Below are positions 6,909 through 16,300 of a stretch of 32,899 nucleotides of DNA, one piece after another. The notes under the pieces are model-generated. The model made no database searches. It saw only the letters and a program-made list of their open reading frames with translations, and was not told where the DNA came from. Position numbers and translations under genes: made by a program. The DNA is taken from positions 1 through 32,899 of IMG/VR virus record IMGVR_UViG_3300048033_001020; one strand, 5' to 3'. Numbering within the stretch: position 1 is the first letter of the stretch; each line of letters starts with the position of its first letter. The stretch comes from a virus.

Positions 6909-7507
6909 TGATATCCTTTGTTCTAGGTAACGGAAAATCAAGAAAACAATTTGACATAAAGCATTATAGAAGTTATGGAAACATATACGGATGCAATGCA
7001 ATATATCGCGACGAACAAGTTGATTATCTAATTGCTGTTGATCCTCCAATGGCACAAGAAATAATTGACAATAATGCACACCTTACTACTAAATTCTATA
7101 CTAGAGAACACAAACGTTTTAAAGGAATAGACAATATTAACTATCCTAGTAAAAGTTTAGGATGGTCAAGCGGACCAACAGCACTGTGGATTGCTAGTAG
7201 TAATAACCCTAAAGTTATATTCATTGCAGGTTTTGATTTCGCCAGCTCGGATGAAAAACTAAATAACATATACGGAAGTACACAGAACTATAAACAGGCA
7301 GACAGTCCGGCTACTTACTTTGGTAATTGGATTAAACAAACAGAACTAATTATACGAGACAATCCAGGCATTCAATATTACCGAATTACTACTGAAGAAT
7401 ATAAATTTTCTCCCACTAACTATTACAAATATAAGAATTTTTCTAATATAAGTTATGAGAAAATGAATGAAAAGCTTAAAACCTTCCGTTTTGAGCCTAT
7501 TTCGTAG
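6908..7507 (+). CDS. GT42/DUF115-like Rossmann protein, putative glycosyltransferase
   Basis: This 199-residue protein has the pattern of GT42 sialyltransferases and related DUF115-type proteins. It has a first beta strand ending in GNGKSR (residues 7-12), then GCNAIYRD (28-35) and a following strand LIAVDPPM (41-48). It also has SSGPTALWIASS (87-98), followed by a strand ending in AGFDF (107-111). In GT42 enzymes the GNGPS-like loop binds the CMP-sugar, and the region near CN also lines the active site. The C-terminal third is Tyr/Lys-rich and less conserved-looking. The start overlaps the previous stop (TAATG). Being inside the capsid-assembly block suggests that it modifies a virion protein or acts as a binding protein. 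Enzymatic activity is inferred from motifs only, and it could be a non-catalytic relative. Confidence 0.65.
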   Translation: MISFVLGNGKSRKQFDIKHYRSYGNIYGCNAIYRDEQVDYLIAVDPPMAQEIIDNNAHLTTKFYTREHKRFKGIDNINYPSKSLGWSSGPTALWIASSNNPKVIFIAGFDFASSDEKLNNIYGSTQNYKQADSPATYFGNWIKQTELIIRDNPGIQYYRITTEEYKFSPTNYYKYKNFSNISYEKMNEKLKTFRFEPIS

Positions 7508-7524
7508 TAGTTATTTGTGTATAT

Positions 7525-7532
7525 AGTAAATA
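7525..7532 (+). promoter_or_regulatory. Late-promoter-like box AGTAAATA
   Basis: AGTAAATA differs from NATAAATA only at its second base. It lies in the 69-nt gap after 7507 and ends 44 nt before the ATG at 7577, a spacing like that of the other late promoters here. It would boost expression of the core, protease, scaffold and capsid genes. A TTGACA at 7538-7543 has no good -10 partner. Confidence 0.4.
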
Positions 7533-7576
7533 CTTATTGACAGCCTTGTAATAACAAACGAACATAGGAGATACAA

Positions 7577-8368
7577 ATGACTGATCGTACAAAATTTGAA
7601 AAAATGCTTGAACTCCTTATCAACGAAGACCGTGACGCAGCTGAAGAGCTATTTCACGAGATTGTTGTAGAGAAATCAAGAGACATTTATGAAGGTCTAC
7701 TAGAAACTGATCTAGAAGACGAAGACATTGACGAAGCAACAGAAGAAGACGAAGATGAAGTTGTCGACGAAGCTGATGATGAAGAAGTTGATGAATCAGA
7801 AGAAGAATTAGATGAATTTGCAGTAGAAGGCGACGACCCAATGGGCGGCGACCCTGCAGACGATATGATCGGCGACATCGAAATGGATGGCGGCGATGAC
7901 GAAGGTGACGACATGGACATGGACGACGAAGGCGAAGAAGCTGGAGACGACGAAATGGAAGATCGTGTTGAAGACCTAGAAGATGCCCTTGACGAACTTA
8001 AAGCAGAGTTCGAAGCTATGATGGGTGGAGCTGACGATAACGAAGGCGACATGGACATGGATATGGGCGATGAAGAAGGCGAAGAGGAAGAAGCAGAAGA
8101 AGCTTTTAACTTTGAGTCAGCTGATGCAGACGGTGAGCAACTAGACGAATATACTAACAAAGTTGCAGATCCAAAAGGCGAAGACAACAAAGCAACATCA
8201 CCAGTAGCTGGTAAAAACGATATGGGCGGCACTGCTGCAAATATTGCAAAAGGATCAGCTGAAGAAAAAGGTGGAAGCGCAGACAAGCCAAAAGTAGAAG
8301 ACGCAGGAAACGTTAACACCAAAGGTGGAAACAAAAAAGCGCCAGCATACAAATCTGCTAAAGCATAA
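7577..8368 (+). CDS. Highly acidic prohead core protein (gp67/gp68 position)
   Basis: This 263-residue protein is extremely rich in Asp and Glu between about residues 47 and 180. An N-terminal helix (residues 1-46) carries the pattern FEKMLELLINEDRDAAEELF. The C-terminal 80 residues are Lys/Gly/Ala-rich and probably flexible. Low-complexity acidic proteins encoded next to gp21 and gp22 are typical of T4-like prohead cores, which are digested by gp21 before packaging. T4 has the acidic gp67 and gp68 here. Several L-x-E and I-x-E sequences that could be gp21 cleavage sites are present, though such short motifs are expected by chance in an acidic protein. AGGAG at 7566-7570 is 6 nt from the start. 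A long reverse-strand reading frame opposite it is a by-product of the GA-rich codons. Confidence 0.75.
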   Translation: MTDRTKFEKMLELLINEDRDAAEELFHEIVVEKSRDIYEGLLETDLEDEDIDEATEEDEDEVVDEADDEEVDESEEELDEFAVEGDDPMGGDPADDMIGDIEMDGGDDEGDDMDMDDEGEEAGDDEMEDRVEDLEDALDELKAEFEAMMGGADDNEGDMDMDMGDEEGEEEEAEEAFNFESADADGEQLDEYTNKVADPKGEDNKATSPVAGKNDMGGTAANIAKGSAEEKGGSADKPKVEDAGNVNTKGGNKKAPAYKSAKA

Positions 8369-8383
8369 GCGAGGACTTTACTG

Positions 8384-9007
8384 ATGAATGTACTCCAAGA
8401 GAACTTGACATTCGACCAAGCAAATATGGTCGTTGAGTCTGCTAACGAAGGAAAGGACCTTCACATGAGCGGCATCTTCATCCAAGGTGGTGTAAGAAAT
8501 GCTAATCAGCGTGTGTATCCCGTGAATGAAATCGGCAGGGCTGTCAAAACACTCAATGAACAGATTGAGGGAGGATATTCGGTTCTTGGGGAAGTAGATC
8601 ATCCGCAAGGTCTTAACGTAAACTTAGATCGTGTAAGCCATATGATCACAAAAATGTGGATGGATGGCCCAAACGGTTATGGTAAATTAAAACTTATTCC
8701 GACGCCAATGGGTGCGCTAGTAAAAACAATGCTAGAAGCCGGTGTTAAATTAGGTGTAAGTTCAAGAGGTTCCGGTGCTGTCGCAGAAGATGGCTCCGGT
8801 GAGGTTAGCGACTTCGAAATTATTACAGTTGATGTTGTCGCTCAACCTAGTGCTCCTGGTGCATACCCTACACCGATTTATGAGCACCTTATGAATCAAA
8901 AGGGTGGACATCAGGCATTTGGGCTAGCCCAAGAACTTAGGGAAAACGCACAGGCACAAAAGTATTTAAAGAATCAGTTGATTAATATAATCAACGGGCT
9001 CCGATAA
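8384..9007 (+). CDS. 21: Prohead core protease gp21
   Basis: This 207-residue protein matches the T4 gp21 serine protease family (related in fold to herpesvirus assemblins). The family cleaves scaffold, core and capsid proteins during prohead maturation, with specificity for (I/L)-x-E. Visible motifs are SGIFIQGGVRNANQRVYP near residues 29-46, the catalytic His region GEVDHP (His73) and the catalytic Ser region LGVSSRGSG (Ser126/Ser127). The length is close to the 212 residues of T4 gp21. GAGGA at 8371-8375 lies 8 nt before the ATG. It sits between the acidic core protein and gp22, as expected. All key motifs are intact, so it should be active. Confidence 0.93.
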   Translation: MNVLQENLTFDQANMVVESANEGKDLHMSGIFIQGGVRNANQRVYPVNEIGRAVKTLNEQIEGGYSVLGEVDHPQGLNVNLDRVSHMITKMWMDGPNGYGKLKLIPTPMGALVKTMLEAGVKLGVSSRGSGAVAEDGSGEVSDFEIITVDVVAQPSAPGAYPTPIYEHLMNQKGGHQAFGLAQELRENAQAQKYLKNQLINIINGLR

Positions 9008-9021
9008 ACGAGGAGAAAACT

Positions 9022-10119
9022 ATGTTGGACGCATTAAATAAACTATTTGAGAACAACGTTGTTTCCGAAGACATTCGAGCAGAGATTGAAGAAGCATGGA
9101 ATGCTAAAGTTACTGAAGCAAAACAGACCGCAGTTGCAGAACTACGTGAAGAATTTGCTCAGAAATACGAGCATGACAAAGGCGTTATGGTAGAAGCTAT
9201 CGATAAGTTAGTAGAAGACCGTCTTCAAGCTGAGATTTCTGAGTTTGCAGAAGACCGCAAACAGTTAGCTGAAGCAAAAGCAAAGTACGGAGTAGCAATG
9301 CGCCAAAACGCAGATCTACTAAAAGGCTTTGTTGTTGAGTCATTAACAAAAGAAGTATCAGAGCTACATGAAGATCAGAAAGTTATGGCAGAAAAGTATA
9401 GCCAACTTGAAGATTTTGTTGTAGAAGCTCTTGCTAAGGAAATTGCAGAGTTCCATACAGATAAGAAAGATCTTGCAGAAACAAAAGTTGCATTGATAAG
9501 AGAAGCAAAAGCACAATTTGCAAAAGTAAAAACTACTTTTGTTAAGAAAAGCTCAGCTCTTGTTGCCGAAACAGTTAAGAAGTCACTTACTAAAGAGATT
9601 TCAACACTGAAAGAGGATATCGACGCAGCTCGCACTAACGACTTTGGTCGTAAGATCTTCGAAGCGTTCGCGTCAGAATACAATAACAGCTATCTTAATG
9701 AGAAATCAGAGACAGCTAAACTTCTAAAAGTACTAGATAAGAAAGATTTAGAACTTGCAGAAGCGAAAAAAGTAGCAAAAGAAAAAGCTGCTTTAGTTGA
9801 AAGCAAACAGCAAGAGATTGCTCAAGCTAACGACAAAATGATGCGCACACAAAAGCTTCACGATCTTCTTCGCCCACTTAACGGTGAGCAAAGAGAAATT
9901 ATGACAGACTTACTGGAATCAGTTCAAACTAATCGCTTAAACGCACAATTTGAAAAGTACCTACCGGCAGTAATTGACGGTAAATCTCCAGCGAAGCAGA
10001 AGGCACAACTTACAGAAGGCACAGAAATCACAGGCAACAAAGAAACAACTAGTATTAGTAGTGCAAAGGGCGATACAGGGGCAGAAGTCTTTGATATTCG
10101 TCGTTTAGCGGGATTATAA
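9022..10119 (+). CDS. 22: Prohead core scaffolding protein gp22
   Basis: This 365-residue, almost entirely helical, Lys/Glu/Ala-rich protein lies between gp21 and gp23, the place of T4 gp22 (269 residues). The T4 protein is the major scaffold around which the gp23 shell assembles and which gp21 later degrades. A degenerate repeat recurs through residues 60-200, with a core such as E-I-x-E-F-x-x-D-x-K-x-L-A-E, suggesting a coiled coil grown by internal duplication. The C terminus ends in a short motif, FDIRRLAGL. In T4 the gp22 C terminus is important for contact with the shell; by analogy this could play that role. GAGGAG at 9010-9015 is a strong ribosome binding site. The extra length over T4 is consistent with the added repeats. 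Confidence 0.87.
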   Translation: MLDALNKLFENNVVSEDIRAEIEEAWNAKVTEAKQTAVAELREEFAQKYEHDKGVMVEAIDKLVEDRLQAEISEFAEDRKQLAEAKAKYGVAMRQNADLLKGFVVESLTKEVSELHEDQKVMAEKYSQLEDFVVEALAKEIAEFHTDKKDLAETKVALIREAKAQFAKVKTTFVKKSSALVAETVKKSLTKEISTLKEDIDAARTNDFGRKIFEAFASEYNNSYLNEKSETAKLLKVLDKKDLELAEAKKVAKEKAALVESKQQEIAQANDKMMRTQKLHDLLRPLNGEQREIMTDLLESVQTNRLNAQFEKYLPAVIDGKSPAKQKAQLTEGTEITGNKETTSISSAKGDTGAEVFDIRRLAGL

Positions 10120-10137
10120 TTTAAGGAGAACATGAAA

Positions 10138-11313
10138 ATGTCAGAATTACTAGAAAGCCGCTGGCAGGACACTAAAAGCGCACTGCTCGAAGGCCTAGAA
10201 GGCAATCGTAAGTCAGTCATGGCTGTAACACTTGAGAATACACGTAAGTATTTGTCAGAGAGTGCAACAGCTGGTGCCACATCTGCCGGTAACGTAGCAA
10301 CACTTAACCGTGTTATTTTACCAGTCATTAGACGTGTAATGCCAACAACTATCGCAAACGAGTTAGTTGGTGTACAACCAATGACAGGTCCAGTGGGTCA
10401 AATCCACACACTAAGAGTTCGTTATGCTGACTCTGCCACAAGTGGCGGCGGCGTAACAGCTGGAGAAGAAGCTCTATCACCATTCAAAATTGCTCAAGGT
10501 TACTCAGGTAACGATGCAGCAGATCCAGATGGTAAGGGTGACGCAACTGCAACACTAGAAGGTGCAGCAGGCAAGCGTATGTCAATTCAGATCCTAAAGC
10601 AAACTGTCGAAGCAAAGTCACGCAAGCTATCAGCTCGCTGGACATTTGAATCAGCACAAGACGCACAAGCCCAGCAGGGTATTGACGTTGAAGCTGAAAT
10701 CATGGCAGCATTGGCTCAGGAAATTACAACTGAAATCGACCAAGAAATCCTAAACAGCCTACGTGGCCTAGCAGGAACTGCATCTGAAACATTCAATCAG
10801 TCAGCAGTATCTGGTACAGCTACATTCGTTGGTGACGAGCATGCAGCACTTGCAGTTCTAATCAACCGTCAGGCAAACAAGATCGCTCAGCGTACACGTA
10901 GAGGCGCAGGTAACTTTGCAGTGGTATCACCACAGGCATTGACTATCCTACAGTCAGCAACTACAAGTGCATTTGCACGTACAACTGAAGGTACATTTGA
11001 AGCACCAACAAACACTAAGTTCGTTGGCACATTGAACAACGCAATGAAAATTTACGTTGATACATATGCAGCAGATGATACTGATGTTCTTGTTGGATAC
11101 AAAGGTTCAAGTGAAGCAGACGCAGCAGCGTTCTACTGCCCATACATCCCATTGATGTCAAGTGGTGTTGTGCTTGATCCAGATACTTTCGAGCCAGTAG
11201 TAAGCTTTATGACACGTTACGGTTATGTTGAGTTGAACAACACAGCATCGTCACTTGGTAATGCAGCAGACTACGTAGAGAAAGTAGCTATCTCAAACGT
11301 AAGCTTCAGCTAA
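10138..11313 (+). CDS. 23: Major capsid protein gp23
   Basis: This is the T4-type major capsid protein (391 residues from this start), which forms the hexamers of the head. The segment GVQPMTGPVGQ and the nearby RVRYAD are hallmark gp23 sequences (T4 has GVQPMNSPTGQ). A gp21-type site LSE followed by SATAG lies about 41 residues from the start and would release an N-terminal propeptide, matching LTE-A in T4. It is shorter than T4 gp23 (521 residues), as is common in marine relatives. Two starts compete: ATG 10132 is only 3 nt from AAGGAG (10123-10128), while ATG 10138 is 9 nt away and is preferred. A strong terminator follows 26 nt after the stop. Confidence 0.95.
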   Translation: MSELLESRWQDTKSALLEGLEGNRKSVMAVTLENTRKYLSESATAGATSAGNVATLNRVILPVIRRVMPTTIANELVGVQPMTGPVGQIHTLRVRYADSATSGGGVTAGEEALSPFKIAQGYSGNDAADPDGKGDATATLEGAAGKRMSIQILKQTVEAKSRKLSARWTFESAQDAQAQQGIDVEAEIMAALAQEITTEIDQEILNSLRGLAGTASETFNQSAVSGTATFVGDEHAALAVLINRQANKIAQRTRRGAGNFAVVSPQALTILQSATTSAFARTTEGTFEAPTNTKFVGTLNNAMKIYVDTYAADDTDVLVGYKGSSEADAAAFYCPYIPLMSSGVVLDPDTFEPVVSFMTRYGYVELNNTASSLGNAADYVEKVAISNVSFS

Positions 11314-11339
11314 GTTTTATTATACATAAAACACTAAAA

Positions 11340-11363
11340 GGGCGCCTTAGGGTGCCCTTTTTT
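11340..11363 (+). terminator. Intrinsic terminator after gp23
   Basis: GGGCGCC (11340-11346) pairs with GGTGCCC (11351-11357) around a TTAG loop, giving a 7-bp stem with one G-T wobble, followed directly by six T residues. It is the only clear Rho-independent terminator in the window. It separates the head block from the fibre block. Confidence 0.9.
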
Positions 11364-11405
11364 AATGACTAGAGTAAACTGCAAACTTAGCTTATTCCGT
11401 AAATG

Positions 11406-11413
11406 GATAAATA
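11406..11413 (+). promoter_or_regulatory. Late promoter GATAAATA
   Basis: GATAAATA lies between the gp23 terminator and the next gene and restarts transcription of the fibre block. It ends 84 nt before the ATG at 11498, leaving a longer leader than at the other promoters here. A longer reading frame would start at 11429 inside this leader, but the ribosome binding site supports 11498. Confidence 0.55.
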
Positions 11414-11497
11414 CTTTTGTCATAGAGAATGTCCTCTACGATAGGACTTATGCAGTATACCCACTGCGTAGACTTAGAACGTCAAAGGAGAAAACAA

Positions 11498-11905
11498 ATG
11501 GGAAGACCACTCAATAAAAGATTTTTCGGAACGCCAACAGCTGGCGGAAACGAAATTAAAGTAAGATTCCGTGCAACAGGTGAAACTGAAGCAAATGGTT
11601 GGATTGTTAAGCAAAAAGGATCCAAGAAGTTTGTATGCACAGATGGAACTAACGAAGAACTATGTACACTAGTTGATAAAGCGCAAGGCACTTTAGCAGC
11701 TGGCGACATGACAATTACAGTTAAAGACGATGCAGGTAATGCAAAACAAGTTACTAAAATTGCAGGACGCAAAGTAACGCTTGACACAGGCGAAAGTATT
11801 GCTTGGAACATGACAGATGCAACAGATGATGGTGCAGTTGAAATGGAAGAAGCGGGCACTGATGACTCGTTTACAAGTGCAGATGATTTCGAGCCAGACG
11901 CATAA
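11498..11905 (+). CDS. Small virion structural protein, possible head protein
   Basis: This 135-residue protein begins MGRPLNKRFFG and has an acidic tail ending DDFEPDA. The middle (about 20-105) alternates short hydrophobic and Gly/Thr/Lys stretches, suggesting a compact beta fold. I recall similar proteins downstream of gp23 in marine T4-like phages annotated only as structural. The start is set by AAGGAG at 11485-11490, 7 nt before ATG 11498. The upstream ATG at 11429 would add 23 residues but has no good ribosome binding site. By position it could be a head decoration or neck protein, or the first subunit of the surface-fibre set that follows. Function is not established. Confidence 0.75.
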   Translation: MGRPLNKRFFGTPTAGGNEIKVRFRATGETEANGWIVKQKGSKKFVCTDGTNEELCTLVDKAQGTLAAGDMTITVKDDAGNAKQVTKIAGRKVTLDTGESIAWNMTDATDDGAVEMEEAGTDDSFTSADDFEPDA

Positions 11906-11937
11906 GAAATTATCGTTAATCTGAATAAGGAATTGTA

Positions 11938-13023
11938 ATGTTAAAACTAGTTAGTGTACCAGACGGCGACTATAAAATTAAATCAAAACCAGGCGGCAAG
12001 ATTATTCTCTCCCCTGGTGCAACAGGTAATGTTGTAGTCGATGGTAATTTGACTGTTACTGGTAGTACTAGTACAATTGAATCTACAATCACAACGATTA
12101 AAGACCCTATTATAACTTTAAACGAAGGTGACCCAGGTACACAAGGCGGCATAAGTTTTAGAAAGTCAGGATTGCACATTAATAGAGGTAATGGCATTCC
12201 TGACACTTACATTGTTCACGATGAAGATATTACTTGGTCTGATCCTAGATCAGGCGCAGTAACTGATGGTGTAATTAATGTGTTCCAAGAGTCCTTTACA
12301 GGCGGCGGAACAAGGATTGAAAGATCTGTTCCTATTAAAGTAGGCGGAATTGTTATTAGTTCTGGTTCTGACTTCCAGTTCCAAGGACTAGGAGCAACTG
12401 GAGTATTGTCAGTTGACAGTGCAAGTTATACTGAAACACTGGATCCTAGAGCATCAGGATACTTTTTTGATGATGATGATAAATTTCTTGCTAACAAAGG
12501 TTACGTTGATTGGAAAATTATTAATTATCTAACATCTATTGGTGTTCCAACTATTAGTGCAGCTTTACTTGATCCAATTACATTCCAGACTATATCAGCT
12601 ACTAGTGTAGGTGTTCAGCAAGATGGTGTTGCAGGATGGGCTCAGAATAGTCAAGTTGAAATGACTATTGATAACATCCCTGTATTTAGAGCAACACTGG
12701 ACGATGGATTTGAATTTTATAATGCTATTGACGCACAAGGATTACGAATTAAATCAGTTGCTGACGGCACTTTACTTGAAAGTATGGGGTCAAACTCAGA
12801 CTTAATATTAGGTGTTAGCGGGACTGGAAGCGTACAAGTATTAGATGATTTATTAATGGTTAAAAACGTAAGTGAGCCTGCGTTACCAGCACCTGATACT
12901 GGAACTAAATTATACGGAGGCGAAATCGGCGGTGGCGGCACAGGTTTGTATGCTGCAACAGACGAAGGCCGAGATGAATTGGCAAGCAGACGAAAAGCAA
13001 TCATTTACGGATTGTTATTTTAA
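11938..13023 (+). CDS. Fibre-like structural protein
   Basis: This 361-residue protein is rich in Gly, Thr, Ser and Val in short alternating strands. It begins with a segment GNVVVDGNLTVTGSTSTIES (about residues 30-49), a fibre-shaft pattern that recurs in the two larger fibre genes downstream. An Asp-rich patch (FDDDDK, about 176-181) interrupts the middle. The C terminus ends with a basic helix and a hydrophobic IIYGLLF. This layout suggests a trimeric fibre, or an adaptor linking a fibre to the virion. AAGGA at 11927-11931 is 6 nt before the start, and AAGGA for the next gene overlaps its stop codon, so these genes form one operon. I cannot tell whether it belongs to the tail, baseplate or head. 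Confidence 0.7.
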   Translation: MLKLVSVPDGDYKIKSKPGGKIILSPGATGNVVVDGNLTVTGSTSTIESTITTIKDPIITLNEGDPGTQGGISFRKSGLHINRGNGIPDTYIVHDEDITWSDPRSGAVTDGVINVFQESFTGGGTRIERSVPIKVGGIVISSGSDFQFQGLGATGVLSVDSASYTETLDPRASGYFFDDDDKFLANKGYVDWKIINYLTSIGVPTISAALLDPITFQTISATSVGVQQDGVAGWAQNSQVEMTIDNIPVFRATLDDGFEFYNAIDAQGLRIKSVADGTLLESMGSNSDLILGVSGTGSVQVLDDLLMVKNVSEPALPAPDTGTKLYGGEIGGGGTGLYAATDEGRDELASRRKAIIYGLLF

Positions 13024-13033
13024 GGAATAAAAA

Positions 13034-13366
13034 ATGGCTATTAAAAATGTAAGAATAACTGATACTAACCCAACAGAGGTGTTGTTAAACGACCAAGCTG
13101 TCGGCGGAGGTAACGACATAGCTGTTACTATTGCAATACTTTGTAACACAACTGCTTCTACGGATGCAACAGTTGATATATTTGTTGTAGCAGCAGGTGA
13201 TGCTGCTGGACCAAGTAATCAAATAATGAATAACTTAGCAATTCCAGCAGGAGAAAGTTTTAGTTTAGATACTGAAAAGTTTGTTATGGAAACAAATGAC
13301 GGAATTGTAATAACTGCTAGTGTTGCAAATGCAATAACAGTAACTTCAAGCTTTGTGAGAGTATAA
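13034..13366 (+). CDS. Small beta-rich structural protein
   Basis: This 110-residue protein is made of alternating hydrophobic beta strands with Asn/Thr/Asp-rich turns. A strand pattern near its end (DGIVITASVANAITVTSSF, about 89-107) is typical of small phage virion proteins with a jelly-roll or immunoglobulin-like sandwich. AAGGA at 13022-13026 overlaps the stop of the preceding gene. It lies between two fibre genes with 4-10 nt gaps, so it is likely made in step with them. It may be a fibre tip, adaptor or decoration subunit. I do not recognise a named family. Confidence 0.7.
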   Translation: MAIKNVRITDTNPTEVLLNDQAVGGGNDIAVTIAILCNTTASTDATVDIFVVAAGDAAGPSNQIMNNLAIPAGESFSLDTEKFVMETNDGIVITASVANAITVTSSFVRV

Positions 13367-13370
13367 CAAC

Positions 13371-16300
13371 ATGAAATTTCTAAAACGTACTACACTTGCT
13401 AATAAAAATGTTAAAGACGAAGCACTAAAGATTAATAGGTTTGGCGAAGTAACTACTGACAGTAAAATGTCAATAGGAAAAACTGGTCGACCTAACGTAG
13501 AACTTGATGTTGCAGGCAGCGCAAATGTTGCAGATACGTTAAATGCAAACGTACTACAAGCATCAGTACTTGAACCACAATTTTCTAATGGAGACTTGTC
13601 GATCCAGGCAAGCGGAACAGGCAATGTTGTTATTAACAACTTGCTTACTGTTGGCGAAACTGCTACTACGTTTACTGGTGAAGTAGTTAACATTAACAAC
13701 TTACGACTCGATGGCGATGGCGCAAGAACAGGTATTTCGGCAATCGATTCAAACACAGGGTTGTATTTAGATAGTGCAGGTACTGAAGGAATTTATGCAA
13801 ACGGAGTAGACATTACTAAGAAAGAAGGTAATGTTTATTGGGTAACAGCAAACGGAAGCGACGGTAATACTGGCGAAAGTATGCAAGATGCATTTGCTAC
13901 TATTAGACAAGCACTTGTTGTTGCACGTAACGGCGATCATGTTAAAATTGGATCAGGAACATTTGAAGAAATATTTCCGCTAACTGTTTTTCCAGGCGTG
14001 AACATTAGTGGACAAGGAATTCGTTCTACACAAATTAAACCAACTGCGGCTACAAGAACACAAAACTGTTTCCAGTTTAGAGGCGGATCTTTAGTTAAAG
14101 ATTTAACAATTCGTGAAATGGAATATGACTCTGTAAATGATAGAGGTTATGCATTCTGTTACGACGAAAGTACATTAGCAACCTTTACACGTGGTCCGTA
14201 CATTATGAACGTAACTGTTCTAAACTTTGGGTCTAGTGTAAGATTAGGACTTAATTCTCCAGATGATCCATACGGATTTAATGCAGGAGATGCAGGACGA
14301 GGTATTAAAGCAGACGGTCAATTTGTTAGTAGAAGCGCAATAGAAGCTAGCTTCTTAGTTAACGAAGCAACGTTCTTTTGTCCAGGACAAACTGCTGTTG
14401 TTTTAACTAACGGTGTAAGAATGGAGTATTTAAACTCATTTACATACCTTGCAGACAAAGCGTTTGATGCAACAACTGGAGTACAAGGTTGGGGCGGATC
14501 AGGACAAACATATGTTGTTGTAAACAATGTAACCGGCGGAAACTTTATTCCAGGAGAAACAGTACGTTATACGTCAACTGACGGTTCTACTGTAGCACAA
14601 TTCCAGATATCAGGATGGGACGTTGCAACACAAACATTATCTATTACAGGATTATATACAGGATTAGACGGAGTAGACTTTACACCGCAATACGGACAAG
14701 GTGGGTCAATTATTGGTACAGTTTCCGGCGTACAAGCAGAGTCTGTAACAGAAGTTACAAAGTTTGAATTTGGCGCAGAATTAAGAGCAATTGGTTCTGC
14801 AAACGTATACGGTAACACTGGCGTAAATGCTGACGGCCCGGGTGTAAGTTTAAGATTAATTAGCCACAACTTTGCATACATTGGCGCAGGTAAACTTACA
14901 TCAAATCGTGCATCAGATGCAATACAAGCAAATGAAGTTGTAGAAACTAATGGCGGTAAAATACGCTATACTACAACTGACCATTTAGGTGATTTCCGTG
15001 TAGGTGAATTATTTTATGTATCACAAGAAACTGGCGAAGTAACAATTGACGGTGCTGGCTTAAACTTTGGTGCATTAGCTGGCGGCCTAGAATTTGATGA
15101 CGGTCAGGGAAATAAAAGTACTATTACTGCTACAGGAATTACAACAGGATTTATGTCCTTTGCAAATAACGGTATAGGTTCTACTGATATACTTGAGATA
15201 GACTCGCTAGATGCATTAAGTTTATTCTCAGACGAAGGAACTATTACTATTAATGCTGCTAGCGGAACACAGCAAGTAGAAATAACAGGTGAACCGATTG
15301 TACTACGCGGCAACATTGACTTAGGTACAGATCCAGATGATCCAGTTAATCCATATCCGTTTGTTACAAGATTTAAATCGTATGTAGAAAGTAATATACA
15401 ACCTGCACCAGAGTTTACAAATATTTGGGACTTAGGTGCCCCTGACGCAGTTTGGGGAACAGCTTATGTTAGTGCTGTACAAGTAGATGATATTCTAATC
15501 GAAAACAATAAAATATCAGTAGGAGTTACTAACCAAGATTTAGAACTAGAGCCAGCAGGCGCAGGTAAGATTTTACTAGGTGGTACTTCGTATGTTAGAG
15601 TTCCTGTAGGCAACACACCTGAAAGAGGATCAAGTGCTGATACAGGTGCTATAAGATTTAACACACAAATTCAACAGTTTGAAGGATATCAAGGTACTGC
15701 TTGGAGTTCACTAGGTGGTGTTAAAGATATTGACGGCGACACGTACATTACTCCGGAAGTATCTCCAGGATCTAACGATGATAGATTTGATATCTATGCA
15801 GGTGGCTCGCTAGTTGGACAATGGAACTTTGATGATCTAACAGTTAATACTACACGATTTAATAATAATAACTTTACATTTGAATCTAATACGATGAAGA
15901 TGACAGATGCAAATGTAGACTATCGCTTTGAGATTCTTCCAGGCGGTACTGGCGAATTCCGCTTTAATAAAACAGTAAACATTGACGGCGACATTGTACT
16001 ACCTGGGGGTACTATTAGTGCCCCTAACGCTGTACTAAGTGTTACTACGCTTGCTGCAAGTAACTTTGCTAGTGATATTATTCCTGATGTAAGCATGGCG
16101 TATGATATTGGTCATACAACAGCAATGTACAATGCAGCATACATTAACGAAATTAACACTGAAGACTTTAGACTTTTCCAAAACAGAATTAGTACAGTTA
16201 ATACTAACTCTGACTTTGAAATTGCAGCAGCTGGTAGTGGACAAATTAGAGTACTTGGCGAAAGTGCATTAGTTATTCCAATCGGTACAAACGCTACAAG

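Noticed and set aside
7538-7566. Sigma-70-like promoter with TTGACA
   Set aside because: There is no acceptable -10 box at 16-18 nt; the AGTAAATA box at 7525 is a better candidate.
7687-8352. Long Ser-rich reading frame on the minus strand opposite the acidic core protein
   Set aside because: It mirrors the GA-rich codons of the acidic gene, has no ribosome binding site, and its composition is a by-product of that gene.
11429-11497. Longer start for the small structural protein after gp23
   Set aside because: There is no good ribosome binding site there, while AAGGAG at 11485-11490 is well placed for ATG 11498.
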